Assembly (NCBI RefSeq): GCF_033791185.1
Contig: NZ_JASJHF010000014.1
Location: 1-64,000 of the forward strand
Direction of reading: 5' to 3'
From: Moritella sp033791185
GTDB taxonomy: Bacteria; Pseudomonadota; Gammaproteobacteria; Enterobacterales; Moritellaceae
DNA: 64,000 bases
Under the pieces are notes generated by a model that saw only the letters and a program-made list of their open reading frames with translations, did not search any database and was not told the origin of the DNA. Below are positions 26,376 to 34,776 of the stretch, piece after piece; position 1 is the stretch's first letter, and every line of letters begins with the position of its first letter. The position numbers were made by a program, and so were the translations under genes.

Positions 26376-27521
26376 TTAGTTGCCATTGCTTAATGCAGTG
26401 TCGATTTGCGCTGGCTGTACAATGTCACCGGTATTATTTTCCCAAGCATTACGTTCATAGGTGATAACTGCTGCGAGCTCTTTTTTAGTTAATTGTTTGG
26501 CAAATGCTGCCATTGCGGTGCCGGACACTCCGTGCAGGACAATATCAATGTGTTTATTCACATCGCCAAGTGCAATTGGACTGTCTTTAAGTGCTGGGAA
26601 TGCGCCAGGAATACCGAGCCCTCCAGCTTGATGGCAAGCTGCGCAAGTACGGTTATAGACTTCCTCGCCGAGCGTCATCATTGCCGGCATATCTAGCGTT
26701 TGCGTCAGACTTTGCTGCTCTGCTTGTAGCTGTTGTTTGGCTGTTACTTTTGCTTGCGCTAACCAAGTATCAAATGCTGCAGGCTCTAGCGCGGTGACCA
26801 CAATCGGCATGAAACCATGATCTTTACCACATAACTCAGCGCATTGGCCGCGGTAGGTTCCTGGTGTATCAATCTTGGTCCAAGCTTCATTAATAAAACC
26901 CGGATTGGCATCTTTCTTTACGGCAAAGGCTGGTACCCACCATGAATGGATAACATCATCAGCGGTGATCAAAAAACGGATTTTTTTATTGGTGGGTAAT
27001 ACTAGCGGGTTATCGACGTCTTTGAGGTAATGCGGCTGTTTTTCTACTTCATTATTGATTTCTGCTTGGCTGGTGGTTAAACGGCTGTAAAACTCAAGAT
27101 CATCATCGAAATAGCGATAATGCCACTTCCATTGTGACCCCGTGATTTGAATGGTGATATCCGCTTCTGTGGTATCTTCCATCAGAATTAGCGCTTGTGT
27201 TGAGGGGATCGCCATACCAATTAAGATAACAATGGGGATAGCAGTCCAAATAATTTCGACTGTGGTGCTTTCATGGAATTTGGCTGCTACAGCCCCTTTG
27301 GACTTACGATGACGATATAAAGACCAGAACATAATGCTAAACACGATCACTGCAATAGCAATACAGATATAGAGAATGGTCATGTGTAAGTTATAGACGG
27401 TATTACTGATACCGGTGACGCCCTCGGTCATATTTAGTGTCGACTGCTGGGCAAGTAGTGGTGTTGATACAATCCCTAGTACAAATGCGATTAATGTTAT
27501 TGTTAGTTTAGATAAGCGCAC
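26376..27521 (-). CDS. ctaC: Cytochrome c oxidase subunit II with fused cytochrome c domain (caa3 type)
   Basis: A 381-residue subunit II. I start at GTG 27521 because GAGGGAGG lies just upstream and the reading then opens with a signal sequence (residues 1-25, ending LLAQQ); a longer frame reaches 27620. After two TM helices (about 43-68, 89-112) comes the CuA domain with VIHSWWVPAF (His192) and CAELCGKDHGFM (Cys227, Cys231, His235, Met238). A C-terminal cytochrome c domain has CAACH (293-297). The fusion places this enzyme among caa3 oxidases. First gene of the operon. Confidence 0.94.
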   Translation of the reverse strand: MRLSKLTITLIAFVLGIVSTPLLAQQSTLNMTEGVTGISNTVYNLHMTILYICIAIAVIVFSIMFWSLYRHRKSKGAVAAKFHESTTVEIIWTAIPIVILIGMAIPSTQALILMEDTTEADITIQITGSQWKWHYRYFDDDLEFYSRLTTSQAEINNEVEKQPHYLKDVDNPLVLPTNKKIRFLITADDVIHSWWVPAFAVKKDANPGFINEAWTKIDTPGTYRGQCAELCGKDHGFMPIVVTALEPAAFDTWLAQAKVTAKQQLQAEQQSLTQTLDMPAMMTLGEEVYNRTCAACHQAGGLGIPGAFPALKDSPIALGDVNKHIDIVLHGVSGTAMAAFAKQLTKKELAAVITYERNAWENNTGDIVQPAQIDTALSNGN

Positions 27522-27703
27522 ATAACCTCCCTCAAAATTATCCATAATGACTCGCAAAATATAGATTAGATAATGAGTGAATTGTGTTAGCTCTCTGTGA
27601 CAACTGTCAGCACTTAACAATCCACTGTTATTTGCCGAAGTATAGTTACAGAAATGTTAATTGCGCTATTTATGATGAAGATAAAGTACTTTATCTATGA
27701 GCC

Positions 27704-27976
27704 TCAAGCATTGAAGGTGACGATTTCAAATGATTGTTTTAGTGCTGATATTTGTTCTTGTAACTTCTTTATGTGACAAGCCACAGATAGCGACAAGTCT
27801 TGCAGGTCTTGCTCTTTGACACTTTCTAAGCGCATTACTTTTAATTTGATAATTTGGGTGTCGGTCATGAGATTATCAATATGTTGCATCATTTCTGGGT
27901 TGGGGTATTTTTCTTTGAGCGATTCTAGCTGATTGGTAAAATCTAGAAATGCACGCTCAATCTCGATAAGGGTCAT
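27704..27976 (-). CDS. Small helical protein of unknown function
   Basis: A 90-residue soluble protein predicted to be mostly helical, possibly a coiled coil (ERAFLDFTNQLESLKEKY, then DLQDLSLSVACHIKKLQEQ). I start at ATG 27976, which has CGGAG seven bases upstream; a longer frame to 27994 has no such site. It is 182 bases upstream of ctaC on the same strand. I do not recognise the family and assign no function. Confidence 0.65.
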   Translation of the reverse strand: MTLIEIERAFLDFTNQLESLKEKYPNPEMMQHIDNLMTDTQIIKLKVMRLESVKEQDLQDLSLSVACHIKKLQEQISALKQSFEIVTFNA

Positions 27977-28395
27977 AGCAACTCCGAACTGCAATTTAAA
28001 GGAATTAATCTGGCTAACGTCAAATTGATTATAGTGTAATTTTTAATTTTATACTGCTCAGCAATACTGTTTGTTATGGGTTGGCGCTATGGGGAATTTA
28101 CATCAACGTAGTGAGACTCGATTAGATTAGCGGAGATTCTGGATCTTATCGGTGATGGTGAGTAATTAACCAAAGTGAAGATATAAAACTGTAAATTTGT
28201 TGTTTTTCATCTTATTTAGCCATAAAAGTCATTTTTGTTCTTGAATTTTAACTTTTCATCCATACATTATAAGCAAATAAAATATTAAAGTGCTATTTAG
28301 AGTGGCAATGCTCGATTTTTTTCTTGCTGCTAGCTATAATATCGCGTCTTAAATTTCCAGTTGGAAATGTTAATAAATTCATTAGAGGTATCTAA
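27977..28395. other. 419-base promoter region upstream of tig
   Basis: No ORF is convincing. A consensus TATAAT at 28335-28340 with a poor -35 (TCGATT, 17 bases upstream) is the best tig promoter; transcription would start near 28347, leaving about 50 bases of leader. A TTGAAT at 28241 gives a weaker alternative. For the leftward gene, a reversed TATAAT (ATTATA at 28028-28033) is a candidate -10 with no clear -35. Confidence 0.5.
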
Positions 28396-29706
28396 ATGCA
28401 AGTTTCTGTAGAAACGACTCAAGGCCTAGAGCGCCGTTTAACTATCACAGTTCCAGCTGCAACAGTTAGCAAAGAAATCGACAACCGTTTACGTGGTTTA
28501 GCAAAAACTCAACGTATCGATGGTTTCCGTCCAGGTAAAGTACCAGCTAAAGTAATCAAAAAACGCTTTGGCGCTGCTGTAGCTGAAGAAGTTGCTGGCG
28601 AAATCATGCAACGTAACTTCTACGAAGCAATCGTAGCAGAAAAACTAAACCTTGCTGGTGCTCCAACACTTGAACCTGCACAAGTTAAAGAAGGCGAAGA
28701 TTTCTCTTTCACTGCAACGCTTGAAGTTTACCCAGAATTCGAAGTTGCTGGTATCGAAGCAATCGAAATCGAAAAATCAGTATCTTCAGTAACAGACGCT
28801 GATGTTGATGGCATGATCGAAACTTTACGTAAGCAACACGCTGAGTGGGTTACTGCTGATCGCGCTGCTGAAGCTAACGACCAAGTTAAAGTTGACTTTA
28901 ACGGTAGCATCGACGGTGTTGAATTTGAAGGCGGCAAAGCTGAAGATTTCACACTAGCTATGGGCCAAGGTCGTATGATCCCTGGTTTCGAAGAAGGCAT
29001 CGTAGGTAAATCTGCAGGCGAAGAGTTCACTGTTGAAGTAACTTTCCCAGAAGAATACCATGCAGAAAACCTGAAAGGTAAAACTGCAAGCTTCGCTATT
29101 AAGCTAAACGCTGTTGAAGCGCAAGAACTTCCTGAAATTAATGCTGAATTCGTAGGTAAATTCGGTGTTGAAGACGGTACTCTTGAGTCTCTAAAAACTG
29201 AAATCAGCAAAAACATGAGCCGTGAACTTGAGCAAGCTATCAAAGCTGACACAAAAACTAAAGTGCTTGACGCATTAGTTTCATCAAATGACATCGACGT
29301 TCCTGCTGCACTAGTTAAGCAAGAAATCGTTACATTACGTGAACAAGCTATGCAACGTTTTGGCCAAATGGCACCACAAAACGCACCAGAACTTCCTGAT
29401 GAATTATTCACAGAGCAAGCTAGCCGTCGTGTTAAAATCGGTCTAGTTCTTGGTGAATTCATCAAAGTAAACGAAATCACTGCAGATGACGCACGTGTTC
29501 AAGATATGATCGCATCTATGGCTTCTGCATACGAAGATCCAGCTGAAGTAATCGCACACTACAAAGACAACGAACAAGCACTAGAAAACGTTCGTAACGT
29601 AGCTGTTGAAGACCAAGCTATTGATTTAGTATTAGAAAAAGCAAACGTGACAGAAAAAGAAGTTGCGTTTGAAGAGCTAATGAATAAAGCGAGTCAAAAC
29701 GCATAA
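28396..29706 (+). CDS. tig: Trigger factor
   Basis: A 436-residue ribosome-bound chaperone and prolyl isomerase. The N-terminal ribosome-binding domain has the signature GFRPGKVPAKVIKKRFG (about 43-59). The FKBP-type isomerase domain (about 150-245) contains VKVDFNGSIDGVEFEGGKAEDF and MIPGFEEGIVG. The C-terminal helical domain makes up the rest. It uses markedly more GAA/GCA/CGT preferred codons than its neighbours, as expected for an abundant protein. It heads the tig-clpP-clpX-lon block, the usual order in gammaproteobacteria. Confidence 0.97.
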   Translation: MQVSVETTQGLERRLTITVPAATVSKEIDNRLRGLAKTQRIDGFRPGKVPAKVIKKRFGAAVAEEVAGEIMQRNFYEAIVAEKLNLAGAPTLEPAQVKEGEDFSFTATLEVYPEFEVAGIEAIEIEKSVSSVTDADVDGMIETLRKQHAEWVTADRAAEANDQVKVDFNGSIDGVEFEGGKAEDFTLAMGQGRMIPGFEEGIVGKSAGEEFTVEVTFPEEYHAENLKGKTASFAIKLNAVEAQELPEINAEFVGKFGVEDGTLESLKTEISKNMSRELEQAIKADTKTKVLDALVSSNDIDVPAALVKQEIVTLREQAMQRFGQMAPQNAPELPDELFTEQASRRVKIGLVLGEFIKVNEITADDARVQDMIASMASAYEDPAEVIAHYKDNEQALENVRNVAVEDQAIDLVLEKANVTEKEVAFEELMNKASQNA

Positions 29707-29743
29707 TTGTTGATTAGATTGAACAAAATACGTAATTAAGCGC

Positions 29744-29786
29744 TATAATGGCTCGAGTGAGGGTATTTCACTTGGGCCATTTTTAT
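29744..29786 (+). terminator. Hairpin with T-run between tig and clpP, overlapping a -10 box
   Basis: AATGGC (29747-29752) pairs with GCCATT (29776-29781), with further partial pairing of GAGTGA and TCACTT inside, followed by TTTTATTTA. A TATAAT at 29744-29749 overlaps the left arm, and TTGAAC lies 19 bases upstream. The site could be a tig terminator/attenuator, a clpP promoter, or both. Confidence 0.55.
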
Positions 29787-29800
29787 TTAGGGATGATAAT

Positions 29801-30424
29801 ATGTCACAATTCTTTAATGATATCACAGAGTCTCCGTCAAACGCGTTAGTACCAATGGTTGTTGAACAAACAGCTAAAGGCGAGCGCTCTTATGACATCT
29901 ATTCTCGACTTTTAAAAGACCGTGTAATCTTTTTGACTGGCCAGGTCGAAGATCATATGGCTAATCTTGTTGTTGCACAGTTACTTTTCTTAGAATCAGA
30001 AAACCCAGATAAAGATATTTTCCTTTATATCAATTCTCCAGGTGGTTCTGTTAGTGCTGGTATGTCAATTTATGACACGATGCAATTTATTAAGCCAAAC
30101 GTATCTACCATTTGTATGGGTATGGCTGCGAGTATGGGTGCATTCCTACTTGCTGGTGGCGAAAAAGGTAAGCGTCACGCATTACCGAATGCTAAGATTA
30201 TGATTCACCAACCTTTAGGTGGTTATCAAGGTCAAGCATCTGATATTGAAATTCACGCCAATGAGATTATTAAAACTAAGCGTAAATTAAATGAAATATT
30301 AGCTGAACATACAGGTCAAGAATTTGATCGTCTTGCGGCTGATACAGATCGTGATAATTATATGACGTCAGCTGAAGCGATGGATTACGGTCTTATCGAT
30401 ACAGTAATAACAAAACGTGACTAA
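29801..30424 (+). CDS. clpP: ATP-dependent Clp protease proteolytic subunit
   Basis: A 207-residue serine protease that forms the tetradecameric ClpP chamber. The catalytic triad is intact at the same numbering as the E. coli precursor: Ser111 (in MAASMGAFLL), His136 (MIHQPLGG) and Asp185. A short N-terminal propeptide (about 14 residues) is expected. It works with ClpX, encoded 80 bases downstream, and possibly ClpA elsewhere. Confidence 0.97.
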   Translation: MSQFFNDITESPSNALVPMVVEQTAKGERSYDIYSRLLKDRVIFLTGQVEDHMANLVVAQLLFLESENPDKDIFLYINSPGGSVSAGMSIYDTMQFIKPNVSTICMGMAASMGAFLLAGGEKGKRHALPNAKIMIHQPLGGYQGQASDIEIHANEIIKTKRKLNEILAEHTGQEFDRLAADTDRDNYMTSAEAMDYGLIDTVITKRD

Positions 30425-30504
30425 GTAATTTTTGACAGGTCGATTGTCTTTTAGCCATAATAAGATTAGGCATGGGGCTTTCACCTGTAATGTGAGGTTA
30501 TCGA

Positions 30505-31779
30505 ATGACAGAAACAAAAAATGGGGATAACGGTAAACTACTCTATTGTTCTTTTTGTGGCAAAAGCCAACATGAAGTACGTAAGTTAATTGCTGGCCCA
30601 TCTGTCTACATTTGTGATGAATGTGTTGATCTTTGTAACGATATAATTCGTGAAGAGATTAAAGAAATTGCACCAAAACGTGAAGGTGATGAATTACCGA
30701 CACCGCATCAAATTCGTGGCAAGTTAGATGATTACGTCATTGGCCAAGATCATGCTAAGAAAGTATTAGCAGTTGCGGTATACAATCACTATAAGCGTTT
30801 ACGCAATGGCGATACATCCAATGGTGTAGAACTAGGTAAGAGTAATATCTTGTTAATTGGTCCAACTGGTAGTGGTAAAACATTATTAGCTGAAACACTA
30901 GCACGTATTCTTGATGTACCTTTTACTATGGCTGATGCAACAACATTAACTGAAGCTGGTTATGTTGGTGAAGATGTTGAAAATATTATTCAGAAATTAT
31001 TGCAAAAATGCGATTATGACGTAGAAAAAGCCCAACGTGGTATTGTCTATATCGATGAAATTGATAAGATTTCGCGCAAATCTGATAATCCATCTATTAC
31101 TCGTGACGTATCGGGTGAAGGTGTTCAGCAAGCATTGCTAAAACTTATTGAAGGGACTGTTGCTTCAGTACCACCACAAGGTGGTCGTAAGCATCCTCAA
31201 CAAGAGTTTTTACAAGTAGACACATCTAAGATCTTATTTATCTGTGGTGGTGCATTTGCTGGTTTAGACAAAGTGATTGAAATGCGTAATAACGTTGGTA
31301 GCGGTATCGGCTTTACGGCGGAAGTGAAGGGTGAAGCTGAAAAAGCAACTTTATCTCAAATCTTCGCAAAAGTTGAACCTCAAGATTTGGTTAAATTCGG
31401 TCTTATCCCTGAGTTTATCGGTCGTTTACCTGTGACTGCGACATTAACAGAACTTGATGAAGCTGCATTGATTCAGATCTTAACAGAACCGAAAAATGCA
31501 CTGACTAAACAGTACGCTGCATTATTCGATTTAGAAGGTGTTGAATTAGAGTTCCGTGAAGATGCACTCGCTGCAATTGCACATAAAGCGATGTCTCGAA
31601 ATACCGGTGCTCGTGGTTTACGCTCTATTGTAGAAGCTGTTTTACTCGATACTATGTATGATCTTCCTTCAGTTGAAGATATTAGCAAAGTTGTGATTGA
31701 TGAGTCTGTAATTAAAGAAGAATCAGCACCAATTTTGATTTATGAAAATACTGAAAATCAGGCTGTATCAGCAGACTAG
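30505..31779 (+). CDS. clpX: ATP-dependent Clp protease ATP-binding subunit ClpX
   Basis: A 424-residue AAA+ unfoldase. The N-terminal zinc-binding domain shows CSFCGKSQ and CDECVDLC (residues about 13-41). Walker A is GPTGSGKTLLAETLA (about 118-132), Walker B VYIDEIDKI, and the ClpP-docking loop IGF occurs in GSGIGFTAEV. It recognises tagged substrates such as SsrA fusions and feeds them to ClpP. A strong terminator follows. Confidence 0.97.
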   Translation: MTETKNGDNGKLLYCSFCGKSQHEVRKLIAGPSVYICDECVDLCNDIIREEIKEIAPKREGDELPTPHQIRGKLDDYVIGQDHAKKVLAVAVYNHYKRLRNGDTSNGVELGKSNILLIGPTGSGKTLLAETLARILDVPFTMADATTLTEAGYVGEDVENIIQKLLQKCDYDVEKAQRGIVYIDEIDKISRKSDNPSITRDVSGEGVQQALLKLIEGTVASVPPQGGRKHPQQEFLQVDTSKILFICGGAFAGLDKVIEMRNNVGSGIGFTAEVKGEAEKATLSQIFAKVEPQDLVKFGLIPEFIGRLPVTATLTELDEAALIQILTEPKNALTKQYAALFDLEGVELEFREDALAAIAHKAMSRNTGARGLRSIVEAVLLDTMYDLPSVEDISKVVIDESVIKEESAPILIYENTENQAVSAD

Positions 31780-31805
31780 TGTTAGATTTTTAAGCACTTA
31801 CTGTT

Positions 31806-31832
31806 AAAAAGGGGCGCAATGCCCCTTTTTTT
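31806..31832 (+). terminator. rho-independent terminator of clpPX
   Basis: AAAAAGGGGC (31806-31815), loop GCAAT, GCCCCTTTTT (31821-31830) and further T residues. It is 27 bases after the clpX stop and is one of the clearest terminators in the window. Confidence 0.93.
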
Positions 31833-31863
31833 ATATTATTTTTCATATTTTAAGCCCCTGGCA

Positions 31864-31890
31864 TTGATTGTTTAGTAAAAAGCCCTATAT
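31864..31890 (+). promoter_or_regulatory. Candidate sigma-32 heat-shock promoter of lon
   Basis: TTGATT, 13 bases, then CCCTATAT resembles the sigma-32 consensus CTTGAAA-N13/14-CCCCATNT: the -10 half matches 6 of the 7 fixed positions, the -35 half keeps TTGA. It lies 44 bases before lon, a classic heat-shock gene. This is a pattern match only. Confidence 0.5.
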
Positions 31891-31933
31891 ATTCAATATT
31901 AGCCCTTAGTCCAGTTTTATAAGTGAGGACAAG

Positions 31934-34285
31934 ATGAATTTTGAGCGTACGGAACGCGTAGATATACCTGTATTACCATTGCGTGATGTTGTGGTTTATC
32001 CCCACATGGTAATTCCTTTGTTTATTGGCCGAGAAAAGTCAATTCGTTGTCTTGAAGCCGCAATGGATACAGATAAGCAAATATTTTTAGTTGCACAAAA
32101 AGATGCAGCTCAAGATGATCCCCAAGTCGATGATTTGAATAGCGTGGGTACAGTCGCTAATATTTTACAAATGTTAAAGTTGCCTGATGGCACGGTTAAA
32201 GTATTGGTCGAAGGCACACAACGAGCTAAATTAAATAGCTTGAATGATGGCGATGACTACTTCCAAGCCGAGATTGAATACATTATTTCTGAGTCAGTAT
32301 CTGACAAAGAAGAAGATGTACTTATTCGCTCTGCAATCGGTCAGTTTGAAGGTTATATAAAACTAAACAAAAAGATCCCAGCTGAAGTACTCACCTCAGT
32401 GATGGCGATTGACGAAGCTGCGCGTCTTGCAGATACAATGGCTGCCCATATGCCATTAAAATTAGAAGACAAGCAGGTGGTATTAGAACTGAGTAACGTT
32501 GCAGAACGTCTTGAGTTCCTAATGGCACAAATGGAATCTGAAATTGACCTATTACACGTAGAGAAGAAAATTCGTACACGTGTTAAAAAACAGATGGAAA
32601 AAAGCCAGCGCGAATACTATTTGAATGAGCAAATGAAAGCGATTCAAAAAGAGCTCGGTGAATCTGAAGATGGTGTTGATGAATTTGAACAATTAGCTGA
32701 AAAAATTGAGCAAGCTAACATGCCTGCGGAACCAAAAGCTAAGACCATTGCTGAGTTAAATAAATTAAAAATGATGTCGCCTATGTCTGCAGAAGCAACT
32801 GTCGTACGTAGTTATATCGATTGGATGATTTCAGTTCCTTGGAAGAAACGCTCGAAAGTTAAAAAAGACATCGGAAAAGCGCTAGAAATACTTGATTCAG
32901 ACCACTTTGGTCTCGATAAAGTAAAAGAACGTATTCTAGAATATCTAGCGGTACAAAGCCGAGTTAATAAACTTAAAGGTCCTATTCTATGTCTTGTCGG
33001 TCCTCCAGGTGTAGGTAAAACATCTTTGGGTCAGTCTATTGCGAAAGCGACAGGACGTAAGTACGTGCGTATGGCACTGGGTGGCGTACGTGATGAAGCG
33101 GAAATTCGTGGACATCGCCGTACTTATATCGGTTCTATGCCGGGTAAAATTATCCAGAAAATGGCGAAGGTTGAAGTTCGCAATCCACTATTCTTGTTAG
33201 ATGAAATTGATAAGATGGCGTCGGACATGCGTGGCGATCCTGCTTCGGCACTACTGGAAGTATTAGATCCTGAACAAAATACCACTTTCAATGATCATTA
33301 TTTAGAAGTTGATTACGATCTGTCTGACGTAATGTTTGTTGCGACATCGAATTCAATGAATATTCCTGGTCCATTACTTGACCGTATGGAAGTGATTCGT
33401 TTATCGGGTTATACCGAAGATGAAAAACTAAATATTGCTAAACAGCATCTACTGGACAAGCAAATTGAGCGTAACGGTTTAAAAGCCAAAGAAATTAACA
33501 TTGAAGATAGCGCCTTAATGGGCATTATCCGTTATTACACGCGTGAAGCGGGTGTGCGTTCACTTGAGCGTGAAATTTCTAAATTATGCCGTAAAGCAGT
33601 GAAACAGATTTTGCTGAACAAATCACTTCAATCAGTGACGATCACCCAAGAAAACTTATCTGAGTATTTAGGCGTACAACGTTTTGATTTTGGTAAGACT
33701 GAAAGTGAAAGCCGCGTTGGTCAAGTGACTGGTCTAGCATGGACAGAAGTAGGCGGTGATTTACTGACTATTGAAACCACATCAGTACCAGGTAAAGGCA
33801 AACTGAACTACACCGGTTCGCTTGGTGAGGTGATGCAAGAGTCTATTCAAGCTGCGATGACAGTTGTTCGTTCTCGTGCGGAAAAACTACGCATCAATAA
33901 TGATTTCTACGAGAAGCGTGACATTCATGTTCACGTACCTGAAGGTGCAACACCAAAAGATGGTCCAAGTGCAGGTATTGCTATGTGCACAGCGTTGGTA
34001 TCGAGCTTAACGGGTAACCCTGTACGTGCAAACGTTGCAATGACAGGTGAGATCACGTTAAGAGGTGAAGTATTACCTATCGGTGGCTTGAAAGAAAAGT
34101 TATTAGCGGCACATCGTGGTGGCATAAAACGTGTCTTGATTCCCAAAGAAAATGAGCGTGATTTGGAAGAAATTCCAGCAAACGTGATTGGCGATCTTGA
34201 GATCCATCCGGTACGTTGGATTGATGAAGTACTAGAGCTTGCGCTAGAGTATCATCCCGATGCTTTTGAAGTGGTATCAAAATAG
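31934..34285 (+). CDS. lon: ATP-dependent protease La (Lon)
   Basis: A 783-residue Lon protease, the same length class as E. coli Lon (784). The N-terminal substrate-binding domain begins VDIPVLPLRDVVVYPHMVIPL. The AAA+ module has Walker A GPPGVGKTSLGQSIA (about 355-369) and LFLLDEIDKM. The proteolytic domain has the catalytic serine in PKDGPSAGIAM (Ser679, identical numbering to E. coli) and the lysine in the following GGLKEKLLAAHRGGIK region. It degrades misfolded and regulatory proteins and likely has its own heat-shock promoter. Confidence 0.97.
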   Translation: MNFERTERVDIPVLPLRDVVVYPHMVIPLFIGREKSIRCLEAAMDTDKQIFLVAQKDAAQDDPQVDDLNSVGTVANILQMLKLPDGTVKVLVEGTQRAKLNSLNDGDDYFQAEIEYIISESVSDKEEDVLIRSAIGQFEGYIKLNKKIPAEVLTSVMAIDEAARLADTMAAHMPLKLEDKQVVLELSNVAERLEFLMAQMESEIDLLHVEKKIRTRVKKQMEKSQREYYLNEQMKAIQKELGESEDGVDEFEQLAEKIEQANMPAEPKAKTIAELNKLKMMSPMSAEATVVRSYIDWMISVPWKKRSKVKKDIGKALEILDSDHFGLDKVKERILEYLAVQSRVNKLKGPILCLVGPPGVGKTSLGQSIAKATGRKYVRMALGGVRDEAEIRGHRRTYIGSMPGKIIQKMAKVEVRNPLFLLDEIDKMASDMRGDPASALLEVLDPEQNTTFNDHYLEVDYDLSDVMFVATSNSMNIPGPLLDRMEVIRLSGYTEDEKLNIAKQHLLDKQIERNGLKAKEINIEDSALMGIIRYYTREAGVRSLEREISKLCRKAVKQILLNKSLQSVTITQENLSEYLGVQRFDFGKTESESRVGQVTGLAWTEVGGDLLTIETTSVPGKGKLNYTGSLGEVMQESIQAAMTVVRSRAEKLRINNDFYEKRDIHVHVPEGATPKDGPSAGIAMCTALVSSLTGNPVRANVAMTGEITLRGEVLPIGGLKEKLLAAHRGGIKRVLIPKENERDLEEIPANVIGDLEIHPVRWIDEVLELALEYHPDAFEVVSK

Positions 34286-34296
34286 TGTAATACCTT

Positions 34297-34336
34297 GGTT
34301 AGAGTGTCTACCCAGACTTGAATAGTCACTCTAACC
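34297..34336. repeat. Perfect 10-bp inverted repeat between lon and hupB
   Basis: GGTTAGAGTG (34297-34306) and CACTCTAACC (34327-34336) flank a 20-base loop, 12 bases after the lon stop. No T-run follows. The loop contains the -35 box of the hupB promoter, so the repeat could be either a lon 3' structure or an operator for hupB. Confidence 0.6.
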
Positions 34337-34346
34337 TTGTTATAAA
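34318..34346 (+). promoter_or_regulatory. sigma-70 promoter of hupB
   Basis: TTGAAT (34318-34323), a 17-base spacer and TATAAA (34341-34346) give a good vegetative promoter; transcription would start near 34353, about 60 bases before the GTG start. Confidence 0.6.
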
Positions 34347-34413
34347 TACTGTTAAAGTTAGTTATATTGATGTTCAACTATTACATATCAATGTTCATAA
34401 TTAGGGGACGAAA

Positions 34414-34689
34414 GTGAATAAAGCTCAACTGATAGATTGTGTTGCCGCTAAAGCTGATATTTCTAAAGCTGCTGCAGGCCGTGCTATTGATGCAATGATC
34501 GAATCTGTAACTGAAACGCTAGAAAAAGAAGAAGCTGTTACGTTAGTGGGTTTTGGTACTTTTAGTGTTCGTGATCGTGCTGCACGCACGGGGCGCAACC
34601 CACAAACAGGCGCGGAAATTCAAATAGCAGCATCGAAGCTCCCGGGGTTCAAAGCCGGAAAATTATTAAAAGATGCATTGAAATCTTAA
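34414..34689 (+). CDS. hupB: DNA-binding protein HU-beta
   Basis: A 91-residue HU nucleoid protein. The HU signature GFGTFSVRDRAARTGRNPQTG (shown as GFGTFSVRDRAAR then GRNPQTGAEIQI) lies at about 46-70, including the DNA-intercalating proline (NPQTG). It starts at GTG 34414 with AGGGGACGAAA upstream. Its position just after lon is the usual one for hupB. It has its own promoter and terminator, consistent with high expression. Confidence 0.96.
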   Translation: MNKAQLIDCVAAKADISKAAAGRAIDAMIESVTETLEKEEAVTLVGFGTFSVRDRAARTGRNPQTGAEIQIAASKLPGFKAGKLLKDALKS

Positions 34690-34716
34690 GCTATTGGTTT
34701 TAAATTTTGAGTAAAT

Positions 34717-34738
34717 ACGCACCATTGGGTGCGTTTTT
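34717..34738 (+). terminator. rho-independent terminator of hupB
   Basis: ACGCACC (34717-34723), loop ATTG, GGTGCGT (34728-34734), then TTTT. It lies 28 bases after the stop. Confidence 0.9.
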
Positions 34739-34776
34739 ATTGTTATTGACTGTATTGCAGTTTAGAGAATACTATT

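Noticed and set aside
28728..29480. A 250-codon open frame on the - strand inside tig
   Set aside because: It lies entirely opposite the intact, strongly coded trigger factor gene; its Ser/Pro-rich product is what the codon bias of tig gives in reverse. No ribosome site.
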